18,462 bases of DNA from Bacteroidales bacterium (GTDB taxonomy: Bacteria; Bacteroidota; Bacteroidia; Bacteroidales; Bacteroidaceae). Below the pieces are notes generated by a model. The model was not told the DNA's origin. It searched no databases and saw nothing but the letters and a program-made list of their open reading frames with translations. Both the position numbers and the translations under genes were made by a program. Positions 1 to 6,842 of the stretch are shown one piece after another. The stretch covers positions 1-18,462 of the forward strand of contig SFPF01000020.1 in assembly GCA_004552155.1 (NCBI GenBank), read 5' to 3'. Positions within the stretch are counted from its first letter, which is position 1; every line of letters begins with the position of its first letter.

Positions 1-37
1 TTTTATACATTATGCATTATTTCTTTTTGTTTACCAA

Positions 38-69
38 TTTTTCCTTTTGCACAAATGTTACTAATTTTG
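38..69 (+). promoter_or_regulatory. Putative Bacteroidetes-type promoter of the kinase gene
   Basis: TAATTTTG at 62-69 matches the Bacteroidetes -7 consensus TAnnTTTG. A weak TTTT (consensus TTTG) lies at 38-41 with a 20-nt spacer. The -7 box ends only 4 nt before the ATG at 74, so the transcript would be leaderless or nearly so, unless translation starts at the in-frame ATG at 113. Confidence 0.4.
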
Positions 70-73
70 CGAT

Positions 74-1360
74 ATGCAACAGGATTATGATTCGTCGGCT
101 TCAGGCTACCTGATGGATTCATTCGAAGGAATCAGTAGGAAGTTTACGGATGTGACAATATTCAACACATCGGACGTAAACATAGTGGCAAAAGCCAAAC
201 GCTATGGGCGTTGGTGGTTGCTAAAGGGTTTGAACAAGCAGGTAGCTAATGAAACCGCCTATATACAACGGCTTAGAAAAGAACTCGAATTGCTAATGCA
301 ATTGGAGCATCCTTTTGTGGTGTCAACAGTAGGTCTGGAAATGGTAGAAGACTTTGGCTACTGCATAGTGATGGAATATGTGGAAGGCACGACGCTGAAA
401 GAATGGCTAAAGGAAAATCATGCCTGCAAAGACCGAAAAAGAATTGCGATTCAGTTAGCTGAGGCAGTAAACTATATACATTCTAAAGGTATTGTTCATC
501 GCGACTTGAAGCCGGAGAATATTATTGTCACAAAAAATAGCACCAGCGTAAAACTGATAGACTTCGGGTTTGCGGATACCTGCAGTTACGCTATTTTGAA
601 ACAACCGGCGGGAACTCCTCAATATATGTCACCGGAACAAATGCAAACGTCTGTAGCAGATGTGCGGAACGACATTTATAGCCTTGGTGTTGTCTATGGC
701 AAAATGAATCTGGGGTATGGTTTTAAGCATATTATACAGAGGTGTCTGAAGCCGATAGAACTTCGATACCGGAATGTATCAGAACTGCTGGATGCCATCT
801 CGAAACGAGATAAAATCAAAACGGTATTTGCATGGGTTGTTGTTGTATTACTGGTCGTGGCCACGGCTTTCATATTTATAGCCCAATCCCTTAGAATAAA
901 CGAACTCAGACAACAGTTGAGCAGCAATAAACTGCAACAAATGGGGGTTCACGACACCGTTTCATCGCTGAATGCTCGTCTGGAGCGAGTTTCGGCTGCT
1001 CACATGGAATTGTTGCAAAAAAAACAGGCTCAAGAGGCAGAGAGGATGAGAGTTGAAAATGCCATAAAAAATGGGAAGAATGTTATCAACAATGCCATTA
1101 AGAGCGCCGGCGTTATGCATCATCTCGACACACTAAAATCTTTTGACAATCTGAATATGGAAATTTTCAAAAGGATTCATGAAAGCAGCGCTGCCTATAA
1201 TCGCTATCTAACGAAAATTAGCGGCAAATTCTCTGAAAAAGAGATGGCAGAAATCACAAACGCCCTCGTCGTTTATGACGGCAATCTGATAACGAAATTG
1301 ATGAAACGATATAATCAACTGAAAAACGACTATGATAAAACAGTTATGCAAGGAAATTGA
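74..1360 (+). CDS. Membrane-anchored Ser/Thr protein kinase
   Basis: Predicted eukaryotic-type Ser/Thr kinase of 428 aa. Visible motifs are K51 in WWLLKGL (ATP-binding lysine position), HRDLKPEN at 142-149 (catalytic D144), IDFGFAD with D163-F164-G165, and SPE at 186-188. The glycine-rich loop is not recognisable and the C-lobe is short. A hydrophobic segment at about 251-271 is a single membrane helix. The segment after it (about 275-335) is rich in Leu, Glu, Lys and Gln and looks like a coiled coil, so residues 275-428 should lie outside the membrane. Start at 74 is preferred because SGYL at 10-13 matches the N-terminus I recall for related Bacteroidetes kinases. The next gene overlaps its 3' end by 29 nt, which suggests coupled expression. 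The substrate is unknown; kinase identity is secure, physiological role is not. Confidence 0.85.
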   Translation: MQQDYDSSASGYLMDSFEGISRKFTDVTIFNTSDVNIVAKAKRYGRWWLLKGLNKQVANETAYIQRLRKELELLMQLEHPFVVSTVGLEMVEDFGYCIVMEYVEGTTLKEWLKENHACKDRKRIAIQLAEAVNYIHSKGIVHRDLKPENIIVTKNSTSVKLIDFGFADTCSYAILKQPAGTPQYMSPEQMQTSVADVRNDIYSLGVVYGKMNLGYGFKHIIQRCLKPIELRYRNVSELLDAISKRDKIKTVFAWVVVVLLVVATAFIFIAQSLRINELRQQLSSNKLQQMGVHDTVSSLNARLERVSAAHMELLQKKQAQEAERMRVENAIKNGKNVINNAIKSAGVMHHLDTLKSFDNLNMEIFKRIHESSAAYNRYLTKISGKFSEKEMAEITNALVVYDGNLITKLMKRYNQLKNDYDKTVMQGN

Positions 1361-1904
1361 GACTGCCCTTAATCATCAGATAAAGACGCCCAAAGACTTT
1401 ATCTTTTTGCGAGATAATATCTATTCACGACTGCACGTGCTCGTCAGCCGAACCACGTTGATGCGCATTTGGGGGTATTTGAGCGAAGACGTTACACCCA
1501 GAGTCGGCACGCTTTCTATTTTGGCTGAATTCTTGGGTTATCGCAACTGGGAAGACTATTGCAGAAATGCTGTCTTTCCAAAGGAAGAACAGAGTAATCC
1601 CGTATTGAACAGGCGACTGAGCGTGACTTCTGCTTTAGACCCCGGCGATTGCATTCGCCTCACCTGGCAACCGGACAGAGTGTGCGACATTGAGTATATA
1701 GGTAATCTTACGTTTCGAGTCATGGCATCTCAAAATACTCGCTTACATAAAGGCGACACCTTTCAATGTTGTATGATAATAGAGGGTGAGCCATTATATC
1801 TTGACAAGCTCATACAAGGCGACGCTCATGCTATAGCCTATGTTTGCGGGAAGAAATCGGGAGTTAGATATGAGTCCCTTTTGCCGCATATATCACAAGA
1901 ATAG
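1332..1904 (+). CDS. Hypothetical protein with HTH-like N-terminal region
   Basis: A 190-aa protein whose start lies inside the end of the kinase gene (29-nt overlap, different frame). Residues about 35-80, including SRTTLMRIWGYL and then TLSILAEFLGYRNWEDYC, resemble a helical region seen in many Bacteroidetes hypothetical proteins that looks like a helix-turn-helix or DNA-binding fold; this is a resemblance, not a proven domain. The C-terminal part (about 100-190) looks beta-rich and small, with no motif I recognise. There is no signal peptide or membrane segment. The overlap suggests it is translated together with the kinase and may be its partner or target, which is inference. Confidence 0.7.
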   Translation: MIKQLCKEIETALNHQIKTPKDFIFLRDNIYSRLHVLVSRTTLMRIWGYLSEDVTPRVGTLSILAEFLGYRNWEDYCRNAVFPKEEQSNPVLNRRLSVTSALDPGDCIRLTWQPDRVCDIEYIGNLTFRVMASQNTRLHKGDTFQCCMIIEGEPLYLDKLIQGDAHAIAYVCGKKSGVRYESLLPHISQE

Positions 1905-1917
1905 CGTAAACCATCTT

Positions 1918-1973
1918 CTTTCTGTGTAGAGCGTAATTTCCCTGTTTGCAATTTTTACGTCTCTGATTTTTCG
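1918..1973. repeat. Imperfect direct repeat, copy 1
   Basis: This 56-nt segment aligns without gaps to 2195-2250 (offset 277 nt), with 9 mismatches by eye (about 84% identity). The shared core GTTTGCAATTTTTACG is at 1944-1959. It begins 13 nt after the end of the HTH-like gene. Function unknown. Confidence 0.65.
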
Positions 1974-2030
1974 AAAATATTATTGAGCGCAACGAAATCC
2001 TAAAATGGAGTGTTTGTAAGATTAATACTA

Positions 2031-2086
2031 AGTGCCTGGAAGGCACTACAGAGCGAAGCGATAGTAACCGGGCACGCAGTGTCCGG
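2031..2086. other. Two short strong hairpins between direct repeats
   Basis: AGTGCCT-GGA-AGGCACT (2031-2047) is a perfect 7-bp stem. CCGGGCAC-GCA-GTGTCCGG (2068-2086) is an 8-bp stem with one G-T pair. GGAAGGCACTAC occurs at 2038-2049 and again at 2095-2106. The region could be the remnant of a mobile element or a structured RNA. No good coding sequence covers it. Confidence 0.45.
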
Positions 2087-2194
2087 ATCAACGAGGAAGG
2101 CACTACGCCGAATGACAGGTTTCCAGTCACGCACAGCGATACAAAAATTCTGCTCCTGTTTCACCAATCGCAAACAAACGTTATCGCCTTTTCC

Positions 2195-2250
2195 CTTTCT
2201 GCGCAGAGCGTGATTTTGCCGTTTGCAATTTTTACGCTTCTGCTTTTTCG
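2195..2250. repeat. Imperfect direct repeat, copy 2
   Basis: Second copy of the 1918-1973 repeat. The 277-nt offset includes the two hairpins at 2031-2086. A perfect 14-nt palindrome, CTGAAAATTTTCAG, follows at 2293-2306. Confidence 0.65.
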
Positions 2251-2375
2251 GAAATTTTGAAAGTTTAGGAAAATATAACGCTGACGTACTTGCTGAAAAT
2301 TTTCAGGCAGAAAATTTTTGCGCTTTCGTAAGTTCGGATTAACTATCCTATATGACCGTAAAAACTATCCTATAA

Positions 2376-2445
2376 GATAATTTTCACGATCACGGAGATA
2401 ATTTTTACGAGCTTGCTGATAATTTTTACGAGCTTGCTGATAGTT
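2376..2445. repeat. 21-bp tandem repeat
   Basis: Two identical 21-nt units, each beginning GATAATTTTTACGAGC, lie at 2397-2417 and 2418-2438. A diverged unit (GATAATTTTCACGATC...) precedes them at 2376-2396 and a partial unit GATAGTT follows. Upstream at 2341-2372, AACTATCCTATA occurs in two forms in near-inverse orientation (GTAAAAACTATC pairs with GATAATTTTTAC with one mismatch), so the block can fold on itself. Between this block and the HTH-like gene nothing else gene-like is seen. Confidence 0.7.
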
Positions 2446-2451
2446 GCGGAT

Positions 2452-2491
2452 AAAACAAAAACAGGAAGAACGACGTGCGCCGCTCTTCCTG
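2452..2491 (-). terminator. Rho-independent terminator of the murB-hydrolase operon
   Basis: An 11-bp stem (CAGGAAGAACG at 2462-2472 with CGCTCTTCCTG at 2481-2491, one wobble) is followed on the minus strand by a T-rich tract (2452-2461). It lies about 85 nt past the hydrolase stop codon. The plus-strand side lacks a T-run. Confidence 0.75.
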
Positions 2492-2576
2492 CTTGCAAGG
2501 CAAATTTAATGATTTATCTCTGTTTTGCCAAATCTGAAAAAGTGTGTAAGAGTTTTGAATTTGTATAAATCAAAGT

Positions 2577-3350
2577 TTATTCCTCAACTACCAATTCCAG
2601 TCCGTCGTAGGCAAGATGTATATGCGCGGGGAGGCTGCGCTCCGCCTCGGCGTGACATTCCATATCGTGGCACATGTGGATGAGATAAGTATCGCGCGCC
2701 TGCAAGCGTTGGGCAAGGGCGCAGGCTTCTTCGACGGTTTCGTGGCTGTGGTGCGGCTTGTGGCGCAGGGCACCGAGCACGAGGATGCTCGCACCGCTGG
2801 CATAAGGCACTGCTTCGGGCGGCAGGGCGGAGATGTCCGTGATGTACACCAGTCCGCCGATGCGGAAACCGAGAATGGGCAGTTTGCCGTGCATCACGGG
2901 CAGGGGCAGTACCTCCGTGCCCGCAATGCGGCAGGACTGCAAGGGGTGCAACGTGTGCAGCGAGAGGTTCGGGACGCCGGGATATTTGTTTTCCACAAAA
3001 CTGTAAGGGAAGCGGCTGCGCACATCGTCGGCACAATCTTCATCAGCATATATCTGCACGGCATCGGGCCAGCCGAAGGGGCGCAGGTCGTCGATGCCGC
3101 CCACGTGGTCGTGGTGCTTGTGCGTGAGCAGCACGGCATCGGGGCGCACGGCACGGGGTAGGCGCAGCATTTGCTGGCGGAAGTCGGGGCCGCAGTCGAT
3201 GAGGATAGTGCCGCCCTCGGAGGTTTCTATCAATGCCGAGGTGCGCAGCCGCTTGTCGCGCGGGTCGGTGCTGGTGCATACGGGGCAGTCGCAGCCTATG
3301 ACGGGAATGCCGCAACTTGTGCCGCTGCCTAATATCGTAAGTTTGAGCAT
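2577..3350 (-). CDS. MBL-fold metal-dependent hydrolase (PhnP-like)
   Basis: A 257-aa metallo-beta-lactamase-fold protein. The signature HxHxDH is H77-K-H79-H-D81-H82. Further likely metal ligands are H154, D172 and H225/H228. The N-terminus GSGTSCGIPVIGCDCPVC, with Cys13, 20, 22 and 25, is typical of the PhnP/lipoyl-octanoyl-type phosphodiesterase branch, some of which bind an extra zinc through these cysteines. The likely activity is hydrolysis of a phosphodiester or cyclic phosphate; the substrate cannot be read from sequence. No phn genes are nearby. The start lies 45 nt after the murB stop on the same strand, so the two are probably co-transcribed and end at the terminator at 2452-2491. 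Confidence 0.88.
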   Translation of the reverse strand: MLKLTILGSGTSCGIPVIGCDCPVCTSTDPRDKRLRTSALIETSEGGTILIDCGPDFRQQMLRLPRAVRPDAVLLTHKHHDHVGGIDDLRPFGWPDAVQIYADEDCADDVRSRFPYSFVENKYPGVPNLSLHTLHPLQSCRIAGTEVLPLPVMHGKLPILGFRIGGLVYITDISALPPEAVPYASGASILVLGALRHKPHHSHETVEEACALAQRLQARDTYLIHMCHDMECHAEAERSLPAHIHLAYDGLELVVEE

Positions 3351-3395
3351 GGTGGTGGCGTTAATAATGATTTTCCCTCTGCTTTTGCATCTATC

Positions 3396-4418
3396 TCACT
3401 CCACAAAGTTTGCCTCGGGCGTAATCTCTATGCCAAACTTTGCCTGCACGTCGGCGGCGATGGTTTGGGCAAGGTTGTAGACCTCGCGCCCCGTTGCGCC
3501 GCCAGCGTTAATCAGCACCAGTGCCTGTTTGTCGTATACGCCGACGCGCCCCACGGTGCGCCCTTTCCAGCCGCATTGCTCTATCATCCAGCCGGCAGGA
3601 ATCTTGACGCCGCCGGGCGCATCGTAGTGCGGCATGTCGGGATAGTGCTGCTGCAAAGCCTCGAACTGCGGGCGCTGCACTACCGGATTCATAAAGAAAG
3701 AACCCGCACTGCCCACCTCAGAGGGCTCGGGTAACTTGCTGCGGCGAATATCTATTATAATATTGCGTAGCTCGCGGGCGGTGAGTGCAGGCAAGTCTAT
3801 GCCGCGACGCTCCACCTCGTGCTCTATTGCGCCGTAGCCGATGCTCGGCGTGAAGGCGGGTTGCAAGCGAAGCGTGACGCGGGTAACGATATATTGCCCT
3901 CGCGCCGCACCCTTGAAGATACTTTGTCGATAACCGTAGGTGCATTGCTCTTTAAGGAACACTATTCGCTCGCCATCGCTGACGCGCAGGGCCTCCACGC
4001 TCTCAATGATGTCGGCCACCTCAGCACCGTATGCGCCGATGTTTTGCACGGCCGCCGCACCCGTTTCGCCAGGAATGTACGACAGGTTTTCTGCGCCGTA
4101 ATATCCGTGCTCCACGAGATAGTCCACGGCCTCGTCCCACACCTCGCCCGCACCGATGCGCACCCGCAGGCTGCCGTCGGGGGCAGGAGCGAGCGGTTCG
4201 AATCCTTTGATGCGGGAATGGAGCACTGTGCCGGCGTAGTCGCCCACAAAAACGAGGTTGCTGCCGCCGCCGATGTGGAAATATTTTGTGCCGCGCAACT
4301 CGGGCAAGAGGGCAAGCAGGTCGTCCTCCGTGTCGTATTCCACAAATTCTCGGCAACGGGCGTCGATGCCGAACGTGTTATGATGAAGTAGGGAAAAGTC
4401 TGGGGTTCGGGTAATCAT
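3396..4418 (-). CDS. murB: UDP-N-acetylmuramate dehydrogenase (MurB)
   Basis: Reduces UDP-GlcNAc-enolpyruvate to UDP-MurNAc with NADPH and FAD in cytoplasmic peptidoglycan synthesis. At 340 aa it matches the long (E. coli-type, about 342 aa) class. Motifs: HNTFGIDAR at 13-21, FAD-binding IGGGSN at 49-54, YIPGETGAAAVQNIGAYG at 114-131, YGYRQSIFK at 161-169, GSAGSFFMNP with catalytic Ser240, and a C-terminal Glu at 335. The start at 4418 (MITRTPDF) is chosen because the frame stays open 94 codons further upstream only through the REP-like repeat array at 4456-4601, translating as repeated SAALGNMSK units that are not part of MurB. Downstream is the MBL hydrolase, upstream the lipoprotein gene on the same strand. 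Confidence 0.95.
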   Translation of the reverse strand: MITRTPDFSLLHHNTFGIDARCREFVEYDTEDDLLALLPELRGTKYFHIGGGSNLVFVGDYAGTVLHSRIKGFEPLAPAPDGSLRVRIGAGEVWDEAVDYLVEHGYYGAENLSYIPGETGAAAVQNIGAYGAEVADIIESVEALRVSDGERIVFLKEQCTYGYRQSIFKGAARGQYIVTRVTLRLQPAFTPSIGYGAIEHEVERRGIDLPALTARELRNIIIDIRRSKLPEPSEVGSAGSFFMNPVVQRPQFEALQQHYPDMPHYDAPGGVKIPAGWMIEQCGWKGRTVGRVGVYDKQALVLINAGGATGREVYNLAQTIAADVQAKFGIEITPEANFVE

Positions 4419-4455
4419 TATGCGAAAGTTTTTAGTAAACGAGTAGACGAGGAAA

Positions 4456-4601
4456 TTTTCGTGCAAGCGAGTGCAATAGAGCTTGCTCATATTGCCGAGC
4501 GCAGCCGAAAATGTCAAGAAATAGAGCTTGCTCATATTGCCGAGCGCAGCCGAAAATGTCAAGAAATAGATCTTGCTCATATTGCCGAGCGCAGCCGAAA
4601 A
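4456..4601. repeat. REP-like hairpin array, three units (45-bp period)
   Basis: One full 56-bp unit (TTTTCG at 4456-4461 to CGAAAA at 4506-4511) and two partial units ending at 4556 and 4601. The repeated core recurs exactly every 45 bp (gcttg/tcttg at 4481, 4526, 4571). The inner stem is GCAATAGAGC (4473-4482) with GCTCATATTGC (4485-4495), one unpaired A. AGTAAACG-AGTAGACG octamers precede it at about 4433-4448. It lies between the lipoprotein gene and murB. Confidence 0.9.
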
Positions 4602-4653
4602 TCTCAAAGCAAAAATCACGAAGCGAAACAAGTAAACGAATAGACAGGGAAAA

Positions 4654-5481
4654 TCAATTTTCAAGTTTCGTGAGCAGCCACTCTCCGTCCTTTTTCTCAA
4701 ACGTGAGGTTGCAACCCATACCGCCGGAGGGGCTGCAAAGCATGAGGATGCGCTTAGTGGAGGAGCGGTAACTCTGTCCGTAATTGATGTTTGTCATAAC
4801 TTCGGTGGGCAGATCCGGGCGATAGTCGGGCCATTGTTCCACGTCGAGCAAACCTTCTATGTCTTCGAAATTATCGTAATCGTAGGTCTTGAAGGCGAAG
4901 GGGTTTTCAATATGTTCTCTCTGATATTCCTCATCATTCACGAAGCGGGCGTAGAAATGATAGAAATCGCTGTTTTCGTTTTTGTCAAAGCGATGCGAAT
5001 TGATTTCGGTAAGCCGCCATTGCCCCTGCTCTTTATCGAAGATATATTGCTTAACCTTGTGCTGCGTAAGATAGACCCACTCCACGACCACGTGCTTCAA
5101 ATCGGTGCGTTTAGGGTCGTTGAGCGAGCGTTCGCTATCGAAAATAATCGTGTAAGTATCGTTGCGCGAATAGAGCGGGTCGTACTTCCAGTCTTTCTCC
5201 ATTATAGATGACGCAATTCCTTGTTTCACAACATTAAGCGGAAACTTGATGCGTTCTTTCTGGAACGCTTTATTCTTCATAAATACAAAGATGAAATCAT
5301 CGAATAGCCCGTCGGCCTTTTTAGAGGGCGCCACCGTCACGGAATCGACCTCTGGCTCCGTTGGAACCGTGTCGGCAATCACGCTGTCGGCAAGCGTTTC
5401 TTCGGCAGGCTGCTGCCCCTTGCGCGTGCACGAAAAAGAAAACAGGGCGCACGCCATCATTAAAAACAAAAACCGTTTCAT
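4654..5481 (-). CDS. Putative lipoprotein (DUF4348-like)
   Basis: A 275-aa predicted exported lipoprotein. From the chosen start the protein begins MKRFLFLMMACALFSFSC, a lipoprotein signal with lipidation Cys18 and a relaxed lipobox. An acidic, Ser/Thr/Val-rich linker (about 25-60) precedes a globular domain starting near GLFDDFIFVFMKNKAFQ. The domain resembles, from memory, DUF4348 proteins of Bacteroidales; function is unknown. An ATG 15 codons upstream (5526) is rejected because a minus-strand -7 box (TATTTTTG, 5514-5507) lies between the two starts. It is divergent from pheS and precedes murB, with a REP array between them. Confidence 0.78.
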   Translation of the reverse strand: MKRFLFLMMACALFSFSCTRKGQQPAEETLADSVIADTVPTEPEVDSVTVAPSKKADGLFDDFIFVFMKNKAFQKERIKFPLNVVKQGIASSIMEKDWKYDPLYSRNDTYTIIFDSERSLNDPKRTDLKHVVVEWVYLTQHKVKQYIFDKEQGQWRLTEINSHRFDKNENSDFYHFYARFVNDEEYQREHIENPFAFKTYDYDNFEDIEGLLDVEQWPDYRPDLPTEVMTNINYGQSYRSSTKRILMLCSPSGGMGCNLTFEKKDGEWLLTKLEN

Positions 5482-5506
5482 CTTTATCGTCTTCTGTAAA
5501 ACGCGG

Positions 5507-5514
5507 CAAAAATA
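5507..5514 (-). promoter_or_regulatory. Putative -7 box for the lipoprotein gene
   Basis: TATTTTTG on the minus strand fits TAnnTTTG. It lies 25 nt upstream of the ATG at 5481. No clear TTTG -33 element is found at the usual distance, so support is moderate. Confidence 0.45.
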
Positions 5515-5557
5515 ACGCTTTTCCACGTAAGAAAATAGGTATTTGCAAAGAAATATT

Positions 5558-5565
5558 TAACTTTG
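5558..5565 (+). promoter_or_regulatory. Putative -7 box for pheS
   Basis: TAACTTTG fits TAnnTTTG and lies 47 nt before the pheS ATG. The nearest TTTG (5542-5545) is only 12 nt upstream, shorter than the usual spacing of about 20, so the -33 element is uncertain. Confidence 0.5.
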
Positions 5566-5612
5566 CGCTTGTTTTTGAGGCTTTGCCTTACATATTATAT
5601 ATATAGAACATC

Positions 5613-6632
5613 ATGACAGAAAGAATCAATGCCCTGCTCTCTGAGGTGGAAAGCCTCGCAGCAGCCGATGAAAAAGAACTTGAAGCACTGCGTATCAAAT
5701 ATTTAGGCAAGAAAGGCCTGCTTAACGACCTCATGGCCGACTTCCGCAACGTGCCGGCGGAGCAGAAGCGCGAAACGGGACAGAAAATCAATGCCCTCAA
5801 AACCGCGCTCCAAGACAAACTCAACGCCCTGCGCCAGTCGCTCGCCACGAAAGAGGACAGCCACGACGACCTCGACCTCACGCGCACGCCTTACCCCGTG
5901 CAACTCGGCACGCGCCACCCGCTCTCCATCGTTAAAAACGAAATCATCGATATCTTCTCGCGCCTCGGTTTCTCTATGGCCGACGGACCAGAGGTGGAAG
6001 ACGATTGGCACGTGTTTTCTTCCATGAACTTCGCCGAAGACCACCCGGCACGCGACATGCAGGATACGTTCTTCGTGGAGCAGCATCCCGACATCGTGCT
6101 GCGCACCCATACGAGCAGCGTACAGAGTCGCGTGATGGAGCACACGCAACCGCCTATCCGCGTGATTTGCCCGGGCCGCGTGTACCGCAACGAGGCAATC
6201 TCGGCCCGCGCGCACTGCTTCTTCCATCAGGTGGAAGGGCTTTATATCGACGAAGACGTATCGTTCACCGACCTCAAGCAGGTGCTCCTCACCTTCGCCC
6301 GCGAAATGTTCGGTCCGGATACCAAGATCCGCCTGCGCCCCTCGTACTTCCCCTTCACCGAACCCTCGGCCGAAATGGACATTTCCTGCAACATCTGCGG
6401 CGGCACGGGCTGCGCCTTCTGCAAGCAGACGGGCTGGGTGGAAATCCTCGGCTGCGGCATGGTAGACCCCAACGTGCTCGAGGCAAACGGCATCGACAGC
6501 AAGAAATACAAGGGCTACGCCTTCGGTATGGGCGTGGAGCGCATCACTAACCTGAAATATCAAGTAAAAGATCTGCGCCTCTTCTCCGAAAACGACGTGC
6601 GCTTCCTCGATGAGTTTGTTTCTGCAAATTGA
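5613..6632 (+). CDS. pheS: Phenylalanine--tRNA ligase alpha subunit
   Basis: Catalytic subunit of the alpha2-beta2 enzyme that charges tRNA-Phe in the cytoplasm. At 339 aa it has normal length. An N-terminal coiled coil (about 1-85) is followed by the class II core: HPLSIVKNEI at 102-111, LRTHTSSVQSR at 163-173, motif 2 VYRNEAISARAHCFFHQVEG at 190-209, FTEPSAEMDISC at 248-259, and motif 3 GMGVERI at 305-311. Cysteines 259, 262, 267 and 270 form a C-x2-C-x4-C-x2-C knuckle that may bind zinc, which I recall as common in PheS of this phylum. pheT is not adjacent; the next gene is a mechanosensitive channel. Confidence 0.97.
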   Translation: MTERINALLSEVESLAAADEKELEALRIKYLGKKGLLNDLMADFRNVPAEQKRETGQKINALKTALQDKLNALRQSLATKEDSHDDLDLTRTPYPVQLGTRHPLSIVKNEIIDIFSRLGFSMADGPEVEDDWHVFSSMNFAEDHPARDMQDTFFVEQHPDIVLRTHTSSVQSRVMEHTQPPIRVICPGRVYRNEAISARAHCFFHQVEGLYIDEDVSFTDLKQVLLTFAREMFGPDTKIRLRPSYFPFTEPSAEMDISCNICGGTGCAFCKQTGWVEILGCGMVDPNVLEANGIDSKKYKGYAFGMGVERITNLKYQVKDLRLFSENDVRFLDEFVSAN

Positions 6633-6669
6633 TAGACTTGTCTACTCGTTTACTCGTTTCACTTCGTGA

Positions 6670-6805
6670 TTTTCGGCTGCGCTCGGCATAGCCCGAACAA
6701 GTTCTTAAAAAGTGCGATTGCTCGCCATGGCAAAATTCGAGTAAACTCGATTTTGCTCATTTGGCTTAACGCAATCGTTCGGCTCTGCGCTCTCTTGCAC
6801 GAAAA
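6670..6805 (-). repeat. Expanded inverted copy of the REP-like element (136 bp)
   Basis: Read on the minus strand, the ends match the 56-bp element (TTTTCGTGCAAG... and ...GCCGAGCGCAGCCGAAAA), but the centre is replaced by about 95 nt of new nested inverted repeats: CGATTGC with GCAATCG, GCCGAAC with GTTCGGGC, and an innermost AAAATCGAGT...ACTCGAATTTT. Octamer-like sequence flanks both sides (about 6645-6660 and 6811-6832). The element fills most of the pheS-channel gap. Confidence 0.8.
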
Positions 6806-6842
6806 TTTCCTCGTCTACTAGTCTACTCTCGTTTCCTAACCC

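Noticed and set aside
2010..2213. A 67-aa reading frame in the gene-free stretch
   Set aside because: It runs across hairpins and repeats, has low-complexity composition and no ribosome site; there is no sign of coding.
2616..3161. Long open frames antisense to the MBL hydrolase, and similar frames opposite pheS (5703-6563) and serS (17033-17695)
   Set aside because: They are shadows of well-supported genes in GC-rich coding DNA and show no recognisable protein motifs.
4419..4700. N-terminal extension of MurB to an ATG at 4700
   Set aside because: The extra 94 residues are translations of REP-like repeats and do not resemble any MurB; MITRTPDF at 4418 gives the family's usual length.
5482..5526. 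ATG at 5526 for the lipoprotein gene
   Set aside because: It lies upstream of the likely minus-strand -7 box and would bury the lipoprotein signal sequence.
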